From: an uncultured Clostridia bacterium
GTDB taxonomy: Bacteria; Bacillota; Clostridia; Christensenellales; Borkfalkiaceae
NCBI GenBank assembly: GCA_944354535.1
Contig: CALVPY010000015.1
Span: 1 to 56,425 of the forward strand
Length of the DNA stretch: 56,425 bases
Reading direction: 5' to 3'
The notes under the pieces: generated by a model
Database searches by the model: none
The model's input: the letters and a program-made list of their open reading frames with translations, nothing else
Told to the model about the DNA's origin: nothing
Translations under genes and position numbers: made by a program
In this document: piece after piece, positions 8,481-18,564 of the stretch
Numbering within the stretch: the stretch's first letter is position 1
How the letters are laid out: every line of letters begins with the position of its first letter

Positions 8481-9620
8481 TTATACTTTTGCCCAGGGGG
8501 TATGTGTCCAGGCACCTTCGGGGCCGTCCGAAAGCAGCTTTTCGGCGGCATCCGTCAGCGTGTCGAGGTAGCTTTTCCCGTCATATGCCGCGCATACTTC
8601 TTTCCAAAACGCGCCGCCGAACAGGTAGGAGCGCGCAAATTCCCGCCAGCCGGAGAGCCCGTTTGCGGCGACCTGTCCCATGTCGGAGAGAAGCTGCTCC
8701 GTCTCCGCCTGCGTCAGCCAGCCCACGAAATAGCCCCAGCGTGTGATCATTGCCGCACGGCCGATATCCCAGCCCAACAGAAAGTCGGCGCCTAATTTGT
8801 CTTTGAAGTGCTGCACGAACGCATGGCCGCGGACGATGCCCTCTCTGTCCTCTTCCGCCGTGTCGTCGCCGAAGAGTTCTTCGGGGGATGCGGCCTCGGC
8901 GTATGCCGCAAAGCGGGCGCGGTAGCCCGCGCGGGAGAGATAGAGGAGCGTTTCGATGAGATCTTCTCTTCCGCAGATGCCCCAGCTGTTTCTTATCAGG
9001 CTCGTGATCTGCTGCACGAAGAGGGGAACGCGTTCTTCGACGTCGAGTTCATCGAGTTTGTGGTCGTTCACGGTGGAGATGATGCCGGAAAGTGCGATGC
9101 AGAAGCGCTCCCAGAGCGCGGGGATGCTGTAGGCCTGGGGCTGCGGCTCTTCGAGGGCGTCGATCTCCCCGAGCTTGCGTTCGAGATAGTCATACAGCTC
9201 TTCGGGCGGGAGCTCCTGCTCCTCTTCCTCCGCGTCCTCGCCGTCTTCCGTCTGCGCGAGGGTATCCATCGCGGCGGAAAGCAGGGCGGCGTCGTCGCCG
9301 AACAGCGCGCCGAGGGCGTCCTGCTGCAATTGCGCCGCCGCGGAAGCTGCCTGCCTTTGGACTTCCTGCGAGACCATTTCCTGCATGGCGGCAGTCTGCC
9401 TTGCAAATTCTTCGCCCATCATTTGAGAAAGCACTTCGCGCTGCCTTTGCTCGTTCGCGGCAGCAAGTTCGGCTGCACGCCGAGCGCGCTTTGCTTCGGC
9501 GCTGTCGGCAGTTTCGTCCTGAGCGGGCGTTTCAAGTTTGCTTATTGCCTCTTCCGTGCGCTTTTGCATATCTGCCATCAGCTTTGCGTTGCGCGCACGG
9601 ATCTCGTTGATATCGACCAT
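8481..9620 (-). CDS. DUF1266-like protein with N-terminal coiled-coil
   Basis: This is a 379-residue cytoplasmic protein of unknown function. The N-terminal third (about 1-120) is Ala, Gln, Glu and Arg rich and looks like a coiled coil (RRAAELAAANEQRQREVLSQ), followed by an acidic linker (DGEDAEEEEQELPPEE). The C-terminal half has a DUF1266-like pattern: NSWGICGREDLIETLLYLSRAGYR, then FLLGWDIGRAAMITRWGYFVGWLTQAETEQLL. No catalytic motif is evident. The start ATG at 9620 follows GGAGGAG and a minus-strand promoter. It is convergent with ftsZ and divergent from clpB. The domain call is from memory of the family pattern. Confidence 0.7.
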   Translation of the reverse strand: MVDINEIRARNAKLMADMQKRTEEAISKLETPAQDETADSAEAKRARRAAELAAANEQRQREVLSQMMGEEFARQTAAMQEMVSQEVQRQAASAAAQLQQDALGALFGDDAALLSAAMDTLAQTEDGEDAEEEEQELPPEELYDYLERKLGEIDALEEPQPQAYSIPALWERFCIALSGIISTVNDHKLDELDVEERVPLFVQQITSLIRNSWGICGREDLIETLLYLSRAGYRARFAAYAEAASPEELFGDDTAEEDREGIVRGHAFVQHFKDKLGADFLLGWDIGRAAMITRWGYFVGWLTQAETEQLLSDMGQVAANGLSGWREFARSYLFGGAFWKEVCAAYDGKSYLDTLTDAAEKLLSDGPEGAWTHTPWAKV

Positions 9621-9643
9621 AGTCTCCTCCGGGTTTTTTCTGC

Positions 9644-9672
9644 ATTATAGCACAGTTTTCTTTCGCCCGCAA
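9644..9672 (-). promoter_or_regulatory. Promoter of the DUF1266 gene
   Basis: On the minus strand, -10 TATAAT lies at 9644-9649 and a -35-like TTGCGG at 9667-9672 with a 17-base spacer, 24 bases upstream of the start codon. Confidence 0.65.
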
Positions 9673-9730
9673 GGGGGAGGGGACAAAAAACCAGGCGCAA
9701 AAATTTGTTCGTATTTTTTCTTCGCGGTGT

Positions 9731-9786
9731 TTGAGCGTACAGAAATTGCGGTATAATAGGGGTGGAAATCATCCCACTCTTATAAG
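9731..9786 (+). promoter_or_regulatory. clpB promoter with overlapping imperfect palindrome
   Basis: -10 TATAAT is at 9752-9757, with TTGAGC at 9731-9736 as a weak -35 and a short 15-base spacer. The -10 forms the left arm of an imperfect inverted repeat, TATAATAGGGG (9752-9762) against 9774-9784, with 9 of 11 positions paired about a centre at 9768. It is not a CIRCE element. A repressor site is possible but unproven. Confidence 0.5.
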
Positions 9787-9798
9787 GAGGGAAGCAAT

Positions 9799-12402
<2,604 letters not shown>

Positions 12403-12431
12403 CGCACACAGGAACCTCTTGATATATTGTA

Positions 12432-12467
12432 AGCCGCCCCGCGCTTCGTAAGAAGCGCGGGGCGGCT
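12432..12467 (+). terminator. Intrinsic terminator after clpB
   Basis: A perfect 16-bp GC-rich stem (12432-12447 with 12452-12467) encloses a GTAA tetraloop. The T tract that follows is weak (CTCTGTTT), but the stem is very stable. Confidence 0.75.
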
Positions 12468-12512
12468 CTCTGTTTGGCGCGCCGTTTTGCTCTCGATACG
12501 GCGCGCCGCCTA

Positions 12513-12541
12513 TTGACTTTTTGGCGCAAATGGGCTATAAT
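12513..12541 (+). promoter_or_regulatory. Sigma-A promoter of recX-nnr
   Basis: TTGACT (12513-12518), a 17-base spacer and TATAAT (12536-12541) lie 26 bases before the recX start. Confidence 0.88.
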
Positions 12542-12567
12542 GAAAGAAAGAGGACGGGGAGGCAGCG

Positions 12568-13248
12568 ATGGCGGAGATCACGGGCATCACGCCGCAGATC
12601 AAGGATAAAGAGCGGTGCAACATCGAAGTGGACGGCAGGTTCTTCTGCGGCATGAAGCTGGAGACCGTCGTAAAGCACCGCCTCAAAGTGGGTGTCGCCG
12701 TCTCGGAGGAAGAGCTCTCCCGCATGCAGCTCGAGAGCGAGAAACTCACCGCGCTCGACAAGGCGCTCACCTACATCACCGCCTCCATGAAGACGGAAAA
12801 AGACATCCGCGCCTATCTCAGGAAGAAGGGGTATCTCGAAGATATTTCCGACTACGTCGTCGAAAAGATGCGCTCCTATGGCTATCTCGACGACGCGGCG
12901 TACGCGCGGGCATACTTGGAACACGCGGGCAAGAAAAAGGGGAGCCGCCTCATCGCCATGGAACTGAGGCAAAAGGGCGTTTCGGACGAGGCGATCGAAG
13001 AAGCGCTTTCCGGCGTTTCGGGCGAAGCGGATGCGGCGTACTCGGTCCTTACAAGGTACCTGCGCGGCAAAAAAACGGACAAGGCGACGCTCTCCAAGGC
13101 GTACCGCCATCTCCTTTCCAAGGGATTTGACTACGATACGGCGCGTGCGGCGCTCGAACGTTTGCGCGGCGAGGCGGAAGAGGGCTGCGGCGAAGACGGC
13201 TTGGGCGCGGAAGACGGCGCTTGCGATGCGGACGGGGAGGATACATGA
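12568..13248 (+). CDS. recX: RecX, regulator of RecA
   Basis: RecX binds RecA filaments and modulates recombination and the SOS response. The protein is 226 residues, with three-helix repeats typical of the family: SMKTEKDIRAYLRKKGYLED, MRSYGYLDDAAYARAYLE and ELRQKGVSDEAIEEAL. An N-terminal beta extension (about 1-50) is common in Bacillota RecX. The last 20 residues are a Gly, Glu and Asp-rich tail of low complexity. The stop overlaps the start of the next gene by 4 bases (ATGA), so the two are translationally coupled. recA is not in the window. Confidence 0.9.
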   Translation: MAEITGITPQIKDKERCNIEVDGRFFCGMKLETVVKHRLKVGVAVSEEELSRMQLESEKLTALDKALTYITASMKTEKDIRAYLRKKGYLEDISDYVVEKMRSYGYLDDAAYARAYLEHAGKKKGSRLIAMELRQKGVSDEAIEEALSGVSGEADAAYSVLTRYLRGKKTDKATLSKAYRHLLSKGFDYDTARAALERLRGEAEEGCGEDGLGAEDGACDADGEDT

Positions 13249-14693
13249 AATACTGCTATTCGGTAGAGGAAATGCGGAGTGCGGACCGTGCGGCGATCGA
13301 GGGCGGCACGCCCTCTTTGGAGCTCATGGAGCGCGCGGGGACTGCCCTTGCGGACGCCGTCGAGGCGGCGATGGGGCGCCTCGGCGTTTCGGATGCGCTC
13401 TTTGTGTGCGGCGGCGGCAATAACGGCGGCGACGGCTTCGTCGCGGCGCGTGTTCTTTTGGAGCGCGGCAAAGAAGCGGCTGTTTTGTGTCTTGCGGAAA
13501 AGTTCTCCCCCGACTGCGCGGCGGAAAAAGCACGCTTTTCGGGCGAAATTTTGAGTGTCATTCCCCGCCGCAGATACGCGCTCGTCGTCGACTGCATTTT
13601 AGGTACGGGGCTTTCGCGCGCGCCCGAAGGGGCGGCAAAACAGCTCATTGAGTTCTGCGGGAGCGCCTCTTATGTCATTTCCGCCGATCTTCCGAGCGGG
13701 CTTTCCGAAAACGGCATCGCCCTTACCCCCTGCGTGCGCGCCGATGAGACGGTGACGATGGGGCTTACAAAGCGCTGTCTTCTGATGGCGGACGGCCCCG
13801 ACGTGTGCGGCAGAGTGACGCTTGCAGACATCGGCATCCCGCCCGTCTCCGCGGGCGCGGAGCTTTGGGAAGAGAAGGACGTTTCCGCCTATTTCCCCAA
13901 GCGGAAGAGCAACGCGCATAAGGGCGCGTTCGGAAGGGCGTGCTTGTTTGCGGCGGAAGTAAAGTACCCGGGCGCCGTCTTTCTGGCGGCGGAGGCATGC
14001 CTTCGTTCGGGGGCGGGTTATACCGAGCTCGTTGCGGAAGATGCGCTCTATTCAGCCGCCGTAGGGAAGCTTTCTTCCTGCGTCTTGCGCCGCTTTGAAG
14101 CGCTCGACGGCGACATTCTCTCCGCGGACTGCATCGTCCTCGGTATGGGGGCGGGCGTCAGCGAGCGCCTGTATGCGTATATCGCGGAGCTCATGGAGGC
14201 GTACACGGGTACCCTCGTCATCGATGCGGACGGGCTCAACACTCTTGCAAAGTACGGCGTAGAGGTCTTGAAGCACAAGTCCTGCCGCGTCATCCTGACG
14301 CCGCACCCTAAAGAATTCTCCCGCCTTTCGGGGCGGAGCGTGGGGGAGGTGCTCTCCTCCGCCGCGGAGGTGGCGATGGGATTTGCAAAGGAGTACGGCG
14401 TCGTCGTGGCGCTCAAAAATAATCGTACCCTCATCACCGACGGCGAGCGCCTCGCCCTCAATCTGACGGGCACCCCCGCGCTTGCGAAAGGGGGGAGCGG
14501 CGACGTGCTTTCCGGTCTGCTTGCGGGCGCCTGCGCCCGCGGCGTGCCGCCCTTTGAGGCGGCGTGCGCCGCTTCCTATCTCTTCGGGAGGGCGGGCGAA
14601 CTTGCGGCTGAGGAGTTCGGCGAATATTCCGTTACTGCGGAGGATGTTATCGCACGTTTCGGGAAGATTGTCCTCGGCTTGCAGAAAAATTAA
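13245..14693 (+). CDS. nnr: Bifunctional NAD(P)H-hydrate epimerase/ADP-dependent dehydratase
   Basis: This enzyme repairs hydrated NADH and NADPH. The N-terminal YjeF/NnrE epimerase domain (about 1-210) has VCGGGNNGGDGFVAARVL with Asn59 in the phosphate-binding loop, and VDCILGTGLSR. The C-terminal NnrD dehydratase domain, of ribokinase-like fold, has NAHKGAFGRACLFA, VLTPHPKEFSRL-type residues and TPALAKGGSGDVLSG with Asp420. The length of 482 residues fits the fused form. Start ATG 13245 overlaps the recX stop, with GGGGAGGA upstream; an in-frame codon at 13221 lies inside recX and is less likely. Confidence 0.94.
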   Translation: MKYCYSVEEMRSADRAAIEGGTPSLELMERAGTALADAVEAAMGRLGVSDALFVCGGGNNGGDGFVAARVLLERGKEAAVLCLAEKFSPDCAAEKARFSGEILSVIPRRRYALVVDCILGTGLSRAPEGAAKQLIEFCGSASYVISADLPSGLSENGIALTPCVRADETVTMGLTKRCLLMADGPDVCGRVTLADIGIPPVSAGAELWEEKDVSAYFPKRKSNAHKGAFGRACLFAAEVKYPGAVFLAAEACLRSGAGYTELVAEDALYSAAVGKLSSCVLRRFEALDGDILSADCIVLGMGAGVSERLYAYIAELMEAYTGTLVIDADGLNTLAKYGVEVLKHKSCRVILTPHPKEFSRLSGRSVGEVLSSAAEVAMGFAKEYGVVVALKNNRTLITDGERLALNLTGTPALAKGGSGDVLSGLLAGACARGVPPFEAACAASYLFGRAGELAAEEFGEYSVTAEDVIARFGKIVLGLQKN

Positions 14694-14751
14694 GCATTTA
14701 CAATTAAATCACAATGAACTATGAAAATATGGTGCCGAATAGGAGAATTTG

Positions 14752-14779
14752 CGTAGTATTATGTCAGACATAATATAGC
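14752..14779. repeat. Palindromic intergenic repeat P1
   Basis: The core ATTATGTCAGACATAAT is an odd-length perfect palindrome (8-bp arms around a central A). A 28-base sequence including flanks recurs in direct orientation near 16755-16782 with three differences. P1 lies between the convergent nnr and 14783 genes. Confidence 0.7.
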
Positions 14780-14782
14780 CGA

Positions 14783-15529
14783 TCAGGCGGGCGCGAGCAG
14801 CCTGAGGACGACGGAAAACAGCAAAAGAACGCTCCCCGTGATTAAGTAATAGGCGGGGAAGAAGGTGAAGAGGCTCATGGTGAGGAGCATAGCTCCGCTC
14901 AAAAAGAAGGGGCGGGCGCTGCTCTTTCTGAAGACGGCGCGCAGTTTTTCCCTGTGGCTCTTCTTTGCGCCCGCAGAGCCGAGCAGCTCTTTAGGGATGC
15001 TGTCCGTCCGTTTGAGGAGATCGTAAACTTCTTCCCCCCGCACGGCTTCGATGGGGAAGCGTTTGAGAAGGTTCTCCGCAGCGTCGGAAAGTTGGTTGCA
15101 GTACAAAATAAAGTCGCCCCCGTGCCGCCCGATGGCGCGCGCGAGCTCGTCTGCGGAGGCGGGCTCCATGCAAAAGAGCAGTTCGGCGGCTTTTCCGTCG
15201 ACACAAAGTTTGCTCCCATCAAGCTCTGTTTCCCGGCCCTCTTTTGAAAGGGCGGAGGCGAGCAGTTCCGCCCTCTGTTCGGGCGGGGAGAGGGAAAGAT
15301 GCATAAGGAGTGCGTCGCATTCCGCGCGCTGTTTCGCAGAGAGATATTTCTTGCGGCGGCTGTGCCGTTCGAGAAAAAATACGCCCGTTCCGACGATGAG
15401 CGCGAGCAAAATGCAATCGAGCGCCGCAAGCGGAACGGAAACTCCCAAATAGCGCAGAATGCAGAATCCGAGCAGGAAGGCACAGACCGCATAAAAGATG
15501 GTGTCGGCAATGACGGGGAAATATTTCAT
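14783..15529 (-). CDS. Four-TM membrane protein of unknown function
   Basis: The protein has 248 residues. Two membrane segments at about 8-28 and 33-53, followed by basic ERHSRRKK, bracket a soluble region (about 60-195). Two more segments follow near 207-245. The soluble part contains LFCMEPASADELARAIGRHGGDFILYCNQLSDAAENLLKRF, with an alternating beta/alpha rhythm. That pattern weakly recalls restriction-endonuclease-like folds, but no catalytic triad is clear. I do not recognise the family. There is no good SD before ATG 15529, so the start is the first codon that gives a credible membrane N-terminus. It is divergent from nadD. Confidence 0.65.
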   Translation of the reverse strand: MKYFPVIADTIFYAVCAFLLGFCILRYLGVSVPLAALDCILLALIVGTGVFFLERHSRRKKYLSAKQRAECDALLMHLSLSPPEQRAELLASALSKEGRETELDGSKLCVDGKAAELLFCMEPASADELARAIGRHGGDFILYCNQLSDAAENLLKRFPIEAVRGEEVYDLLKRTDSIPKELLGSAGAKKSHREKLRAVFRKSSARPFFLSGAMLLTMSLFTFFPAYYLITGSVLLLFSVVLRLLAPA

Positions 15530-15614
15530 GTTTTCATTGTTGACACATCGGAAAAACGATAAACAAAACGAAGGGCGTTTTGTTGAGAAAAACGCCGATC
15601 ATACAGGAAAATTT

Positions 15615-16748
15615 ATGAAGATCGCACTTTTTGGGGGGTCGTTCGACCCCGTTCATCGCGAACACGTCAACTATGTCCGCGCCGCTATCCGCACACTGTC
15701 GCTCGATCTCGTCGTCGTGATGCCCTCGCGGCTTGCCCCGCACAAGCGCCTCGGCGCGCAGGCGGACGGGGAGGCGCGCCTTCAGATGTGCCGCCTCGCC
15801 TTTGAGCATGAGCCGCGCGTCCGTGTGAGCGATTTTGAACTTTCTCAGGACGGCGTGAGCTATTCCTATCTCACCTGCCGTGCCTTTGCGAAATACTATC
15901 CCGATGCCGAGCGCTATTTCCTCGTCGGGGCGGACATGCTCGAAGATTTTTTCACCTGGAAGCAGCCCGAAGATATTCTGAAGCATGTGACGCTCGTTGC
16001 CTGCGGAAGGGGGGATGAGAAGGCGGAAGCCTTGCGCGCGCGCTTTCGCTCGGTGTTCGGCAAAGATTTTCTCTCCCTTGATTTTTCGGGGGAGGCGGTC
16101 TCGTCGACGGACATCCGTGTCTCTCTCGCATTCGGCAAGAAACCCGAAGCGCTCGACGAGCGAGTGTTTGCCTTCATCCGCGAGAAGGGGCTCTATGCCC
16201 ATCCCGCGATCGCTCCCGCGCTGGCACTTGAAAAACCCGAGCGCCGCGAGCACAGCTTCCGCGTCGCGCAAATGGCGTGCGCCCGCGCCCGTTCTCTCCG
16301 TATCCCCGAAGAGAAAGCGCTGCTCGCCGCCGCGCTGCACGACTGCGCCAAGTACGTCCCGCTCTCCTCGCCCTTGCTCGAAGGCTTTTCCTGCCCCGAA
16401 AACGTGCCGCCCCCCGTGCTGCATCAGTACACGGGCGCCTATCTTGCCGAGCGGCATTTCGGTATCCGCGATCGAGAGGTGCTCGATGCCATCCGCTATC
16501 ACACGAGCGGCCGTGCGGGGATGGGGGAGCTCGAAAAGCTCGTCTATCTTTCCGATCTTTTAGAGGCTGGGCGCGATTTTCCCGGGGTCGAAATGCTTCG
16601 GACGCTGTTCTGGAAAGACCTCGACGAGTGTCTCTTCGAAAGCCTCCGCCACGAAGTGGAGTATCTGAACAGTACGGGAAAAGAAGTGTATCCTCTCACG
16701 CAAGAAGCGTACGATTTCGTCAAATCGCAGGCAAAAAACGCGAAATAA
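15615..16748 (+). CDS. nadD: NadD-YqeK fusion: nicotinate-nucleotide adenylyltransferase plus HD phosphohydrolase
   Basis: The N-terminal domain (about 1-195) is NadD, which adenylates nicotinate mononucleotide in NAD synthesis: FGGSFDPVHREHV at the start and VSSTDIRVSL near the end of the domain. The C-terminal domain (about 205-377) is a YqeK-type HD protein. Its metal residues are seen in EHSFRV, ALHDCAK (His242-Asp243), VLHQYTGAYLA, RYHTSGRAG and VYLSDLLEAGRDFPG. YqeK proteins hydrolyse diadenosine tetraphosphate. The two are usually adjacent genes; here they are one frame without an internal stop. ATG 15615 gives the canonical NadD start. A short hairpin (15574-15596) lies in the upstream gap. 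rsfS follows, matching known synteny. Confidence 0.93.
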   Translation: MKIALFGGSFDPVHREHVNYVRAAIRTLSLDLVVVMPSRLAPHKRLGAQADGEARLQMCRLAFEHEPRVRVSDFELSQDGVSYSYLTCRAFAKYYPDAERYFLVGADMLEDFFTWKQPEDILKHVTLVACGRGDEKAEALRARFRSVFGKDFLSLDFSGEAVSSTDIRVSLAFGKKPEALDERVFAFIREKGLYAHPAIAPALALEKPERREHSFRVAQMACARARSLRIPEEKALLAAALHDCAKYVPLSSPLLEGFSCPENVPPPVLHQYTGAYLAERHFGIRDREVLDAIRYHTSGRAGMGELEKLVYLSDLLEAGRDFPGVEMLRTLFWKDLDECLFESLRHEVEYLNSTGKEVYPLTQEAYDFVKSQAKNAK

Positions 16749-16754
16749 TTATTT

Positions 16755-16782
16755 TAGCATAGTATTATGTCAGGCATAATAT
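16755..16782. repeat. Palindromic intergenic repeat P2
   Basis: This is the second copy of the P1 sequence (TAGTATTATGTCAGGCATAAT), with one base change that breaks one pair of the palindrome. It lies between nadD-yqeK and rsfS, just upstream of the rsfS SD. Confidence 0.7.
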
Positions 16783-16814
16783 CGATAAATCATCAGAAAT
16801 CAGGAGGAAATTGA

Positions 16815-17165
16815 ATGGAAAGTTACGAACTTGCAAAGGCGTGTGCGAAAGTGCTGTCGGATAAGAAAGCGTCCGACATCGTCATCCTCAACGTGGGCGA
16901 TCAGACGGTGGTGTGCAGCTATTTCGTCATCGCGACGGGCAAATCGACGACGCAGGTCCACTCTTTGGGCGACAACGTCGATGAGCAGATCAAGAAGCTC
17001 TACGGGCTCGATCCCATCCGTCAGGAGGGCTTCCGCGAAGGCAGGTGGGGCGTCCTCGATTACGGCGACGTCATCGTACACGTCTTCAACGAAGAATCCC
17101 GCCTCTTCTATTACTTGGAGCGGCTTTGGGATTCGGGTTCCAACATCGAACGTTACGAAGACTGA
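16815..17165 (+). CDS. rsfS: RsfS, ribosomal silencing factor
   Basis: RsfS binds ribosomal protein L14 and blocks subunit joining when nutrients are short. The length of 116 residues is normal. Family motifs are KKASDIVILNVGDQTVVCSYFVIATG, EGRWGVLDYGDVIVHVF and RLFYYLERLW. An SD AGGAGG precedes ATG 16815. It lies directly after nadD-yqeK, the conserved arrangement in Bacillota. Confidence 0.95.
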   Translation: MESYELAKACAKVLSDKKASDIVILNVGDQTVVCSYFVIATGKSTTQVHSLGDNVDEQIKKLYGLDPIRQEGFREGRWGVLDYGDVIVHVFNEESRLFYYLERLWDSGSNIERYED

Positions 17166-17291
17166 AGTCGGCGCCCGCATTGGGGCGGGGGTTCGGCTCC
17201 CTTTTTTCGGGAACCACTTTTCAGGGCTGCCTTCGCCGTGCAGCGATTTTGGAATGCTCTTTTCTTAGATGTGTTTTCCCGATAAAGTCAA

Positions 17292-17330
17292 GGCCGCGGC
17301 GGCGCATTTCTGCGCCGCCGCGGCCCGTTT
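17292..17330 (+). terminator. GC-rich hairpin between rsfS and the TM2 gene
   Basis: A perfect 15-bp stem (17292-17306 with 17311-17325) with loop TTTC is followed by CGTTTTG. It lies between two convergent genes and most likely ends rsfS transcription. Its inner 13 bp match the hairpin at 18050-18079. Confidence 0.7.
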
Positions 17331-17348
17331 TGATGTGTCCCGGACGTT

Positions 17349-17714
17349 TTAGGGGACGTAATAATAGGTTGGTTTGCCGAGCAGGGCGATGAGATCAACG
17401 ATGACGCCGATCATAAACAGCCCTGCGGTAAACAGATACAGGATGCCCATACCGATCTTTCCCTCGTAGAACTTGTGGCCGCCGAAATACCCGAGGAGCA
17501 GGCACAGGACGATCGCCACCCACTTGTTCTTCTGCCGTCCCATCGGGGCGGGTGCGGCGTTGACATTGGAGTTGATGTTCTTGTTGTCGATGTTGACGAT
17601 GACGGGAACGGCCTGAGCGGGCGCGGGGGCCGCCGTGACCCTCTCTCCGCAGGCGGGACAGGCGGCTGCGTTTTCGGGGAGCTCTTTGCCGCAGCTGCTA
17701 CAAAATTTAGCCAT
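17349..17714 (-). CDS. Zinc-ribbon plus TM2-domain membrane protein
   Basis: The 121-residue protein has an N-terminal zinc ribbon (KFCSSCGKELPENAAACPACGERV, two CxxC knuckles), an Ala/Pro and Asn-rich linker (IDNKNINSNVN), then a TM2 domain with two hydrophobic segments: KWVAIVLCLLLGYFGGHKFYEGK and GILYLFTAGLFMIGVIVDLIALL. TM2 proteins are widespread and of unclear function. ATG 17714 is preceded by GGAGGA. The upstream leader contains an 8-bp hairpin (17739-17746 with 17755-17762). Confidence 0.85.
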   Translation of the reverse strand: MAKFCSSCGKELPENAAACPACGERVTAAPAPAQAVPVIVNIDNKNINSNVNAAPAPMGRQKNKWVAIVLCLLLGYFGGHKFYEGKIGMGILYLFTAGLFMIGVIVDLIALLGKPTYYYVP

Positions 17715-17839
17715 AGTTGAAATCCTCCGTTTTGTTTTGCGCACGGACATGGTCCCGTGCGCTTTCCTTGTTTTTCATGATACAAGAAGATTTCTTTTTC
17801 AAGAAATTTAAGAATATTTCGGCTAAAATGTAGGCTGAA

Positions 17840-18041
17840 ATGAGTATTGGAGAGAGGATCAAGGAGCTGCGGACAGAGAAAAGGGCTTTCGCAGGAGAGG
17901 CTGGCGCGGCAGATCGGCGTGAGTCAGAAGGCGATCGACTACCGGGAGCGCGGGGTCAATGAGCCCAAGGCGAGTTACATCCTTGCGCTCTGTGACTTTT
18001 TTGATGTCTCCGCCGATGATCTCTTGGGCAGGAAATTTTAA
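17840..18041 (+). pseudogene. Xre-family HTH regulator, frameshifted
   Basis: From ATG 17840 the frame reads MSIGERIKELRTEK, the usual start of a short Xre/Cro repressor. It then loses the match at an AAAAGGG run near 17880. The rest of the domain continues in the +1 frame as KGLSQERLARQIGVSQ, then the recognition helix and DFFDVSADDLLGRKF, ending at 18041. Removing one A restores a normal 66-residue HTH protein. From the sequence alone this could be a true mutation, a homopolymer sequencing error or, less likely, a programmed shift. A TTG at 17847 opens the second frame but would give a nonsense N-terminus. No strong SD is seen. Confidence 0.7.
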
Positions 18042-18049
18042 CGGATTTT

Positions 18050-18079
18050 CCGCGGCGGCGCATTTTTGCGCCGCCGCGG
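18050..18079. repeat. GC-rich palindrome, second copy
   Basis: CCGCGGCGGCGCA (18050-18062) pairs perfectly with 18067-18079 around TTTT. It is the same 13-bp stem as in the hairpin at 17292-17325. Only TCGTC follows, so it is a poor terminator on the plus strand. Confidence 0.6.
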
Positions 18080-18144
18080 TCGTCTGGCCGTCTAAGCGGA
18101 GGCGGCTGCCGGCGGGCAGGCGAACTTTTGCTTTTCGGCCGCTC

Positions 18145-18483
18145 TCACTCTTTAAGGTCGATGCGCTTGGGCTCCTCGTATTTGGGCTTTTTCTTGACGC
18201 GCTTTTTCTCTACGAGAAGATAGACGGGCGCGGGCTGTTTTTCATCTTCCCCGTGTTTTTCATCGCCTTGCGGCGAGGGTTTCTTTTCGGGCTTTTCGTT
18301 TTTTTCGGGCTTATCCTCCTGTTTTTCGTAGCTCCCGCCCTGCGATGCGCCCTTGACCGCCCGCCAGCCGAGGAGGGCCAGCCTTCCTGCGTGTACGGCG
18401 GAAAAACAGACGAGTAGAAGCACGAGTATCCATAAGAGCCCCTCTTTTGCGGCGCCGTCAGCGGCAAGCAGAAGTTCATTCAT
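18145..18483 (-). CDS. Small single-TM protein with Lys/Glu/Pro-rich tail
   Basis: A 112-residue protein of unknown function. One membrane segment (about 16-36, LLWILVLLLVCFSAVHAG) is followed by a highly charged repetitive region (KPEKNEKPEKKPSPQGDEKHG) and a conserved-looking end VYLLVEKKRVKKKPKYEEPKR. ATG 18483 is the sensible start; further upstream codons give an Arg-rich stretch. No clear SD. It is divergent from the gene at 18565. This is only a probable gene. Confidence 0.5.
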   Translation of the reverse strand: MNELLLAADGAAKEGLLWILVLLLVCFSAVHAGRLALLGWRAVKGASQGGSYEKQEDKPEKNEKPEKKPSPQGDEKHGEDEKQPAPVYLLVEKKRVKKKPKYEEPKRIDLKE

Positions 18484-18564
18484 GGCAAGAGCATACTGCG
18501 TTCGCGCTGTCACATTTTCGGAAAACTGCGTATGATCCTGCGGCTTTCGGGGAAAATAGCGGGT

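Noticed and set aside
5633-8551. Open frame of 972 codons on the minus strand, opposite ftsA-ftsZ
   Set aside because: It runs exactly antisense to two well-supported genes, has no SD or recognisable motif, and is rich in Arg, His and Leu as expected from reverse reading of GC-rich codons.
14752-16782. Segment between P1 and P2 as a mobile cassette
   Set aside because: It contains nadD-yqeK in its conserved position before rsfS, so it is core DNA. The repeats are kept as an observation only.
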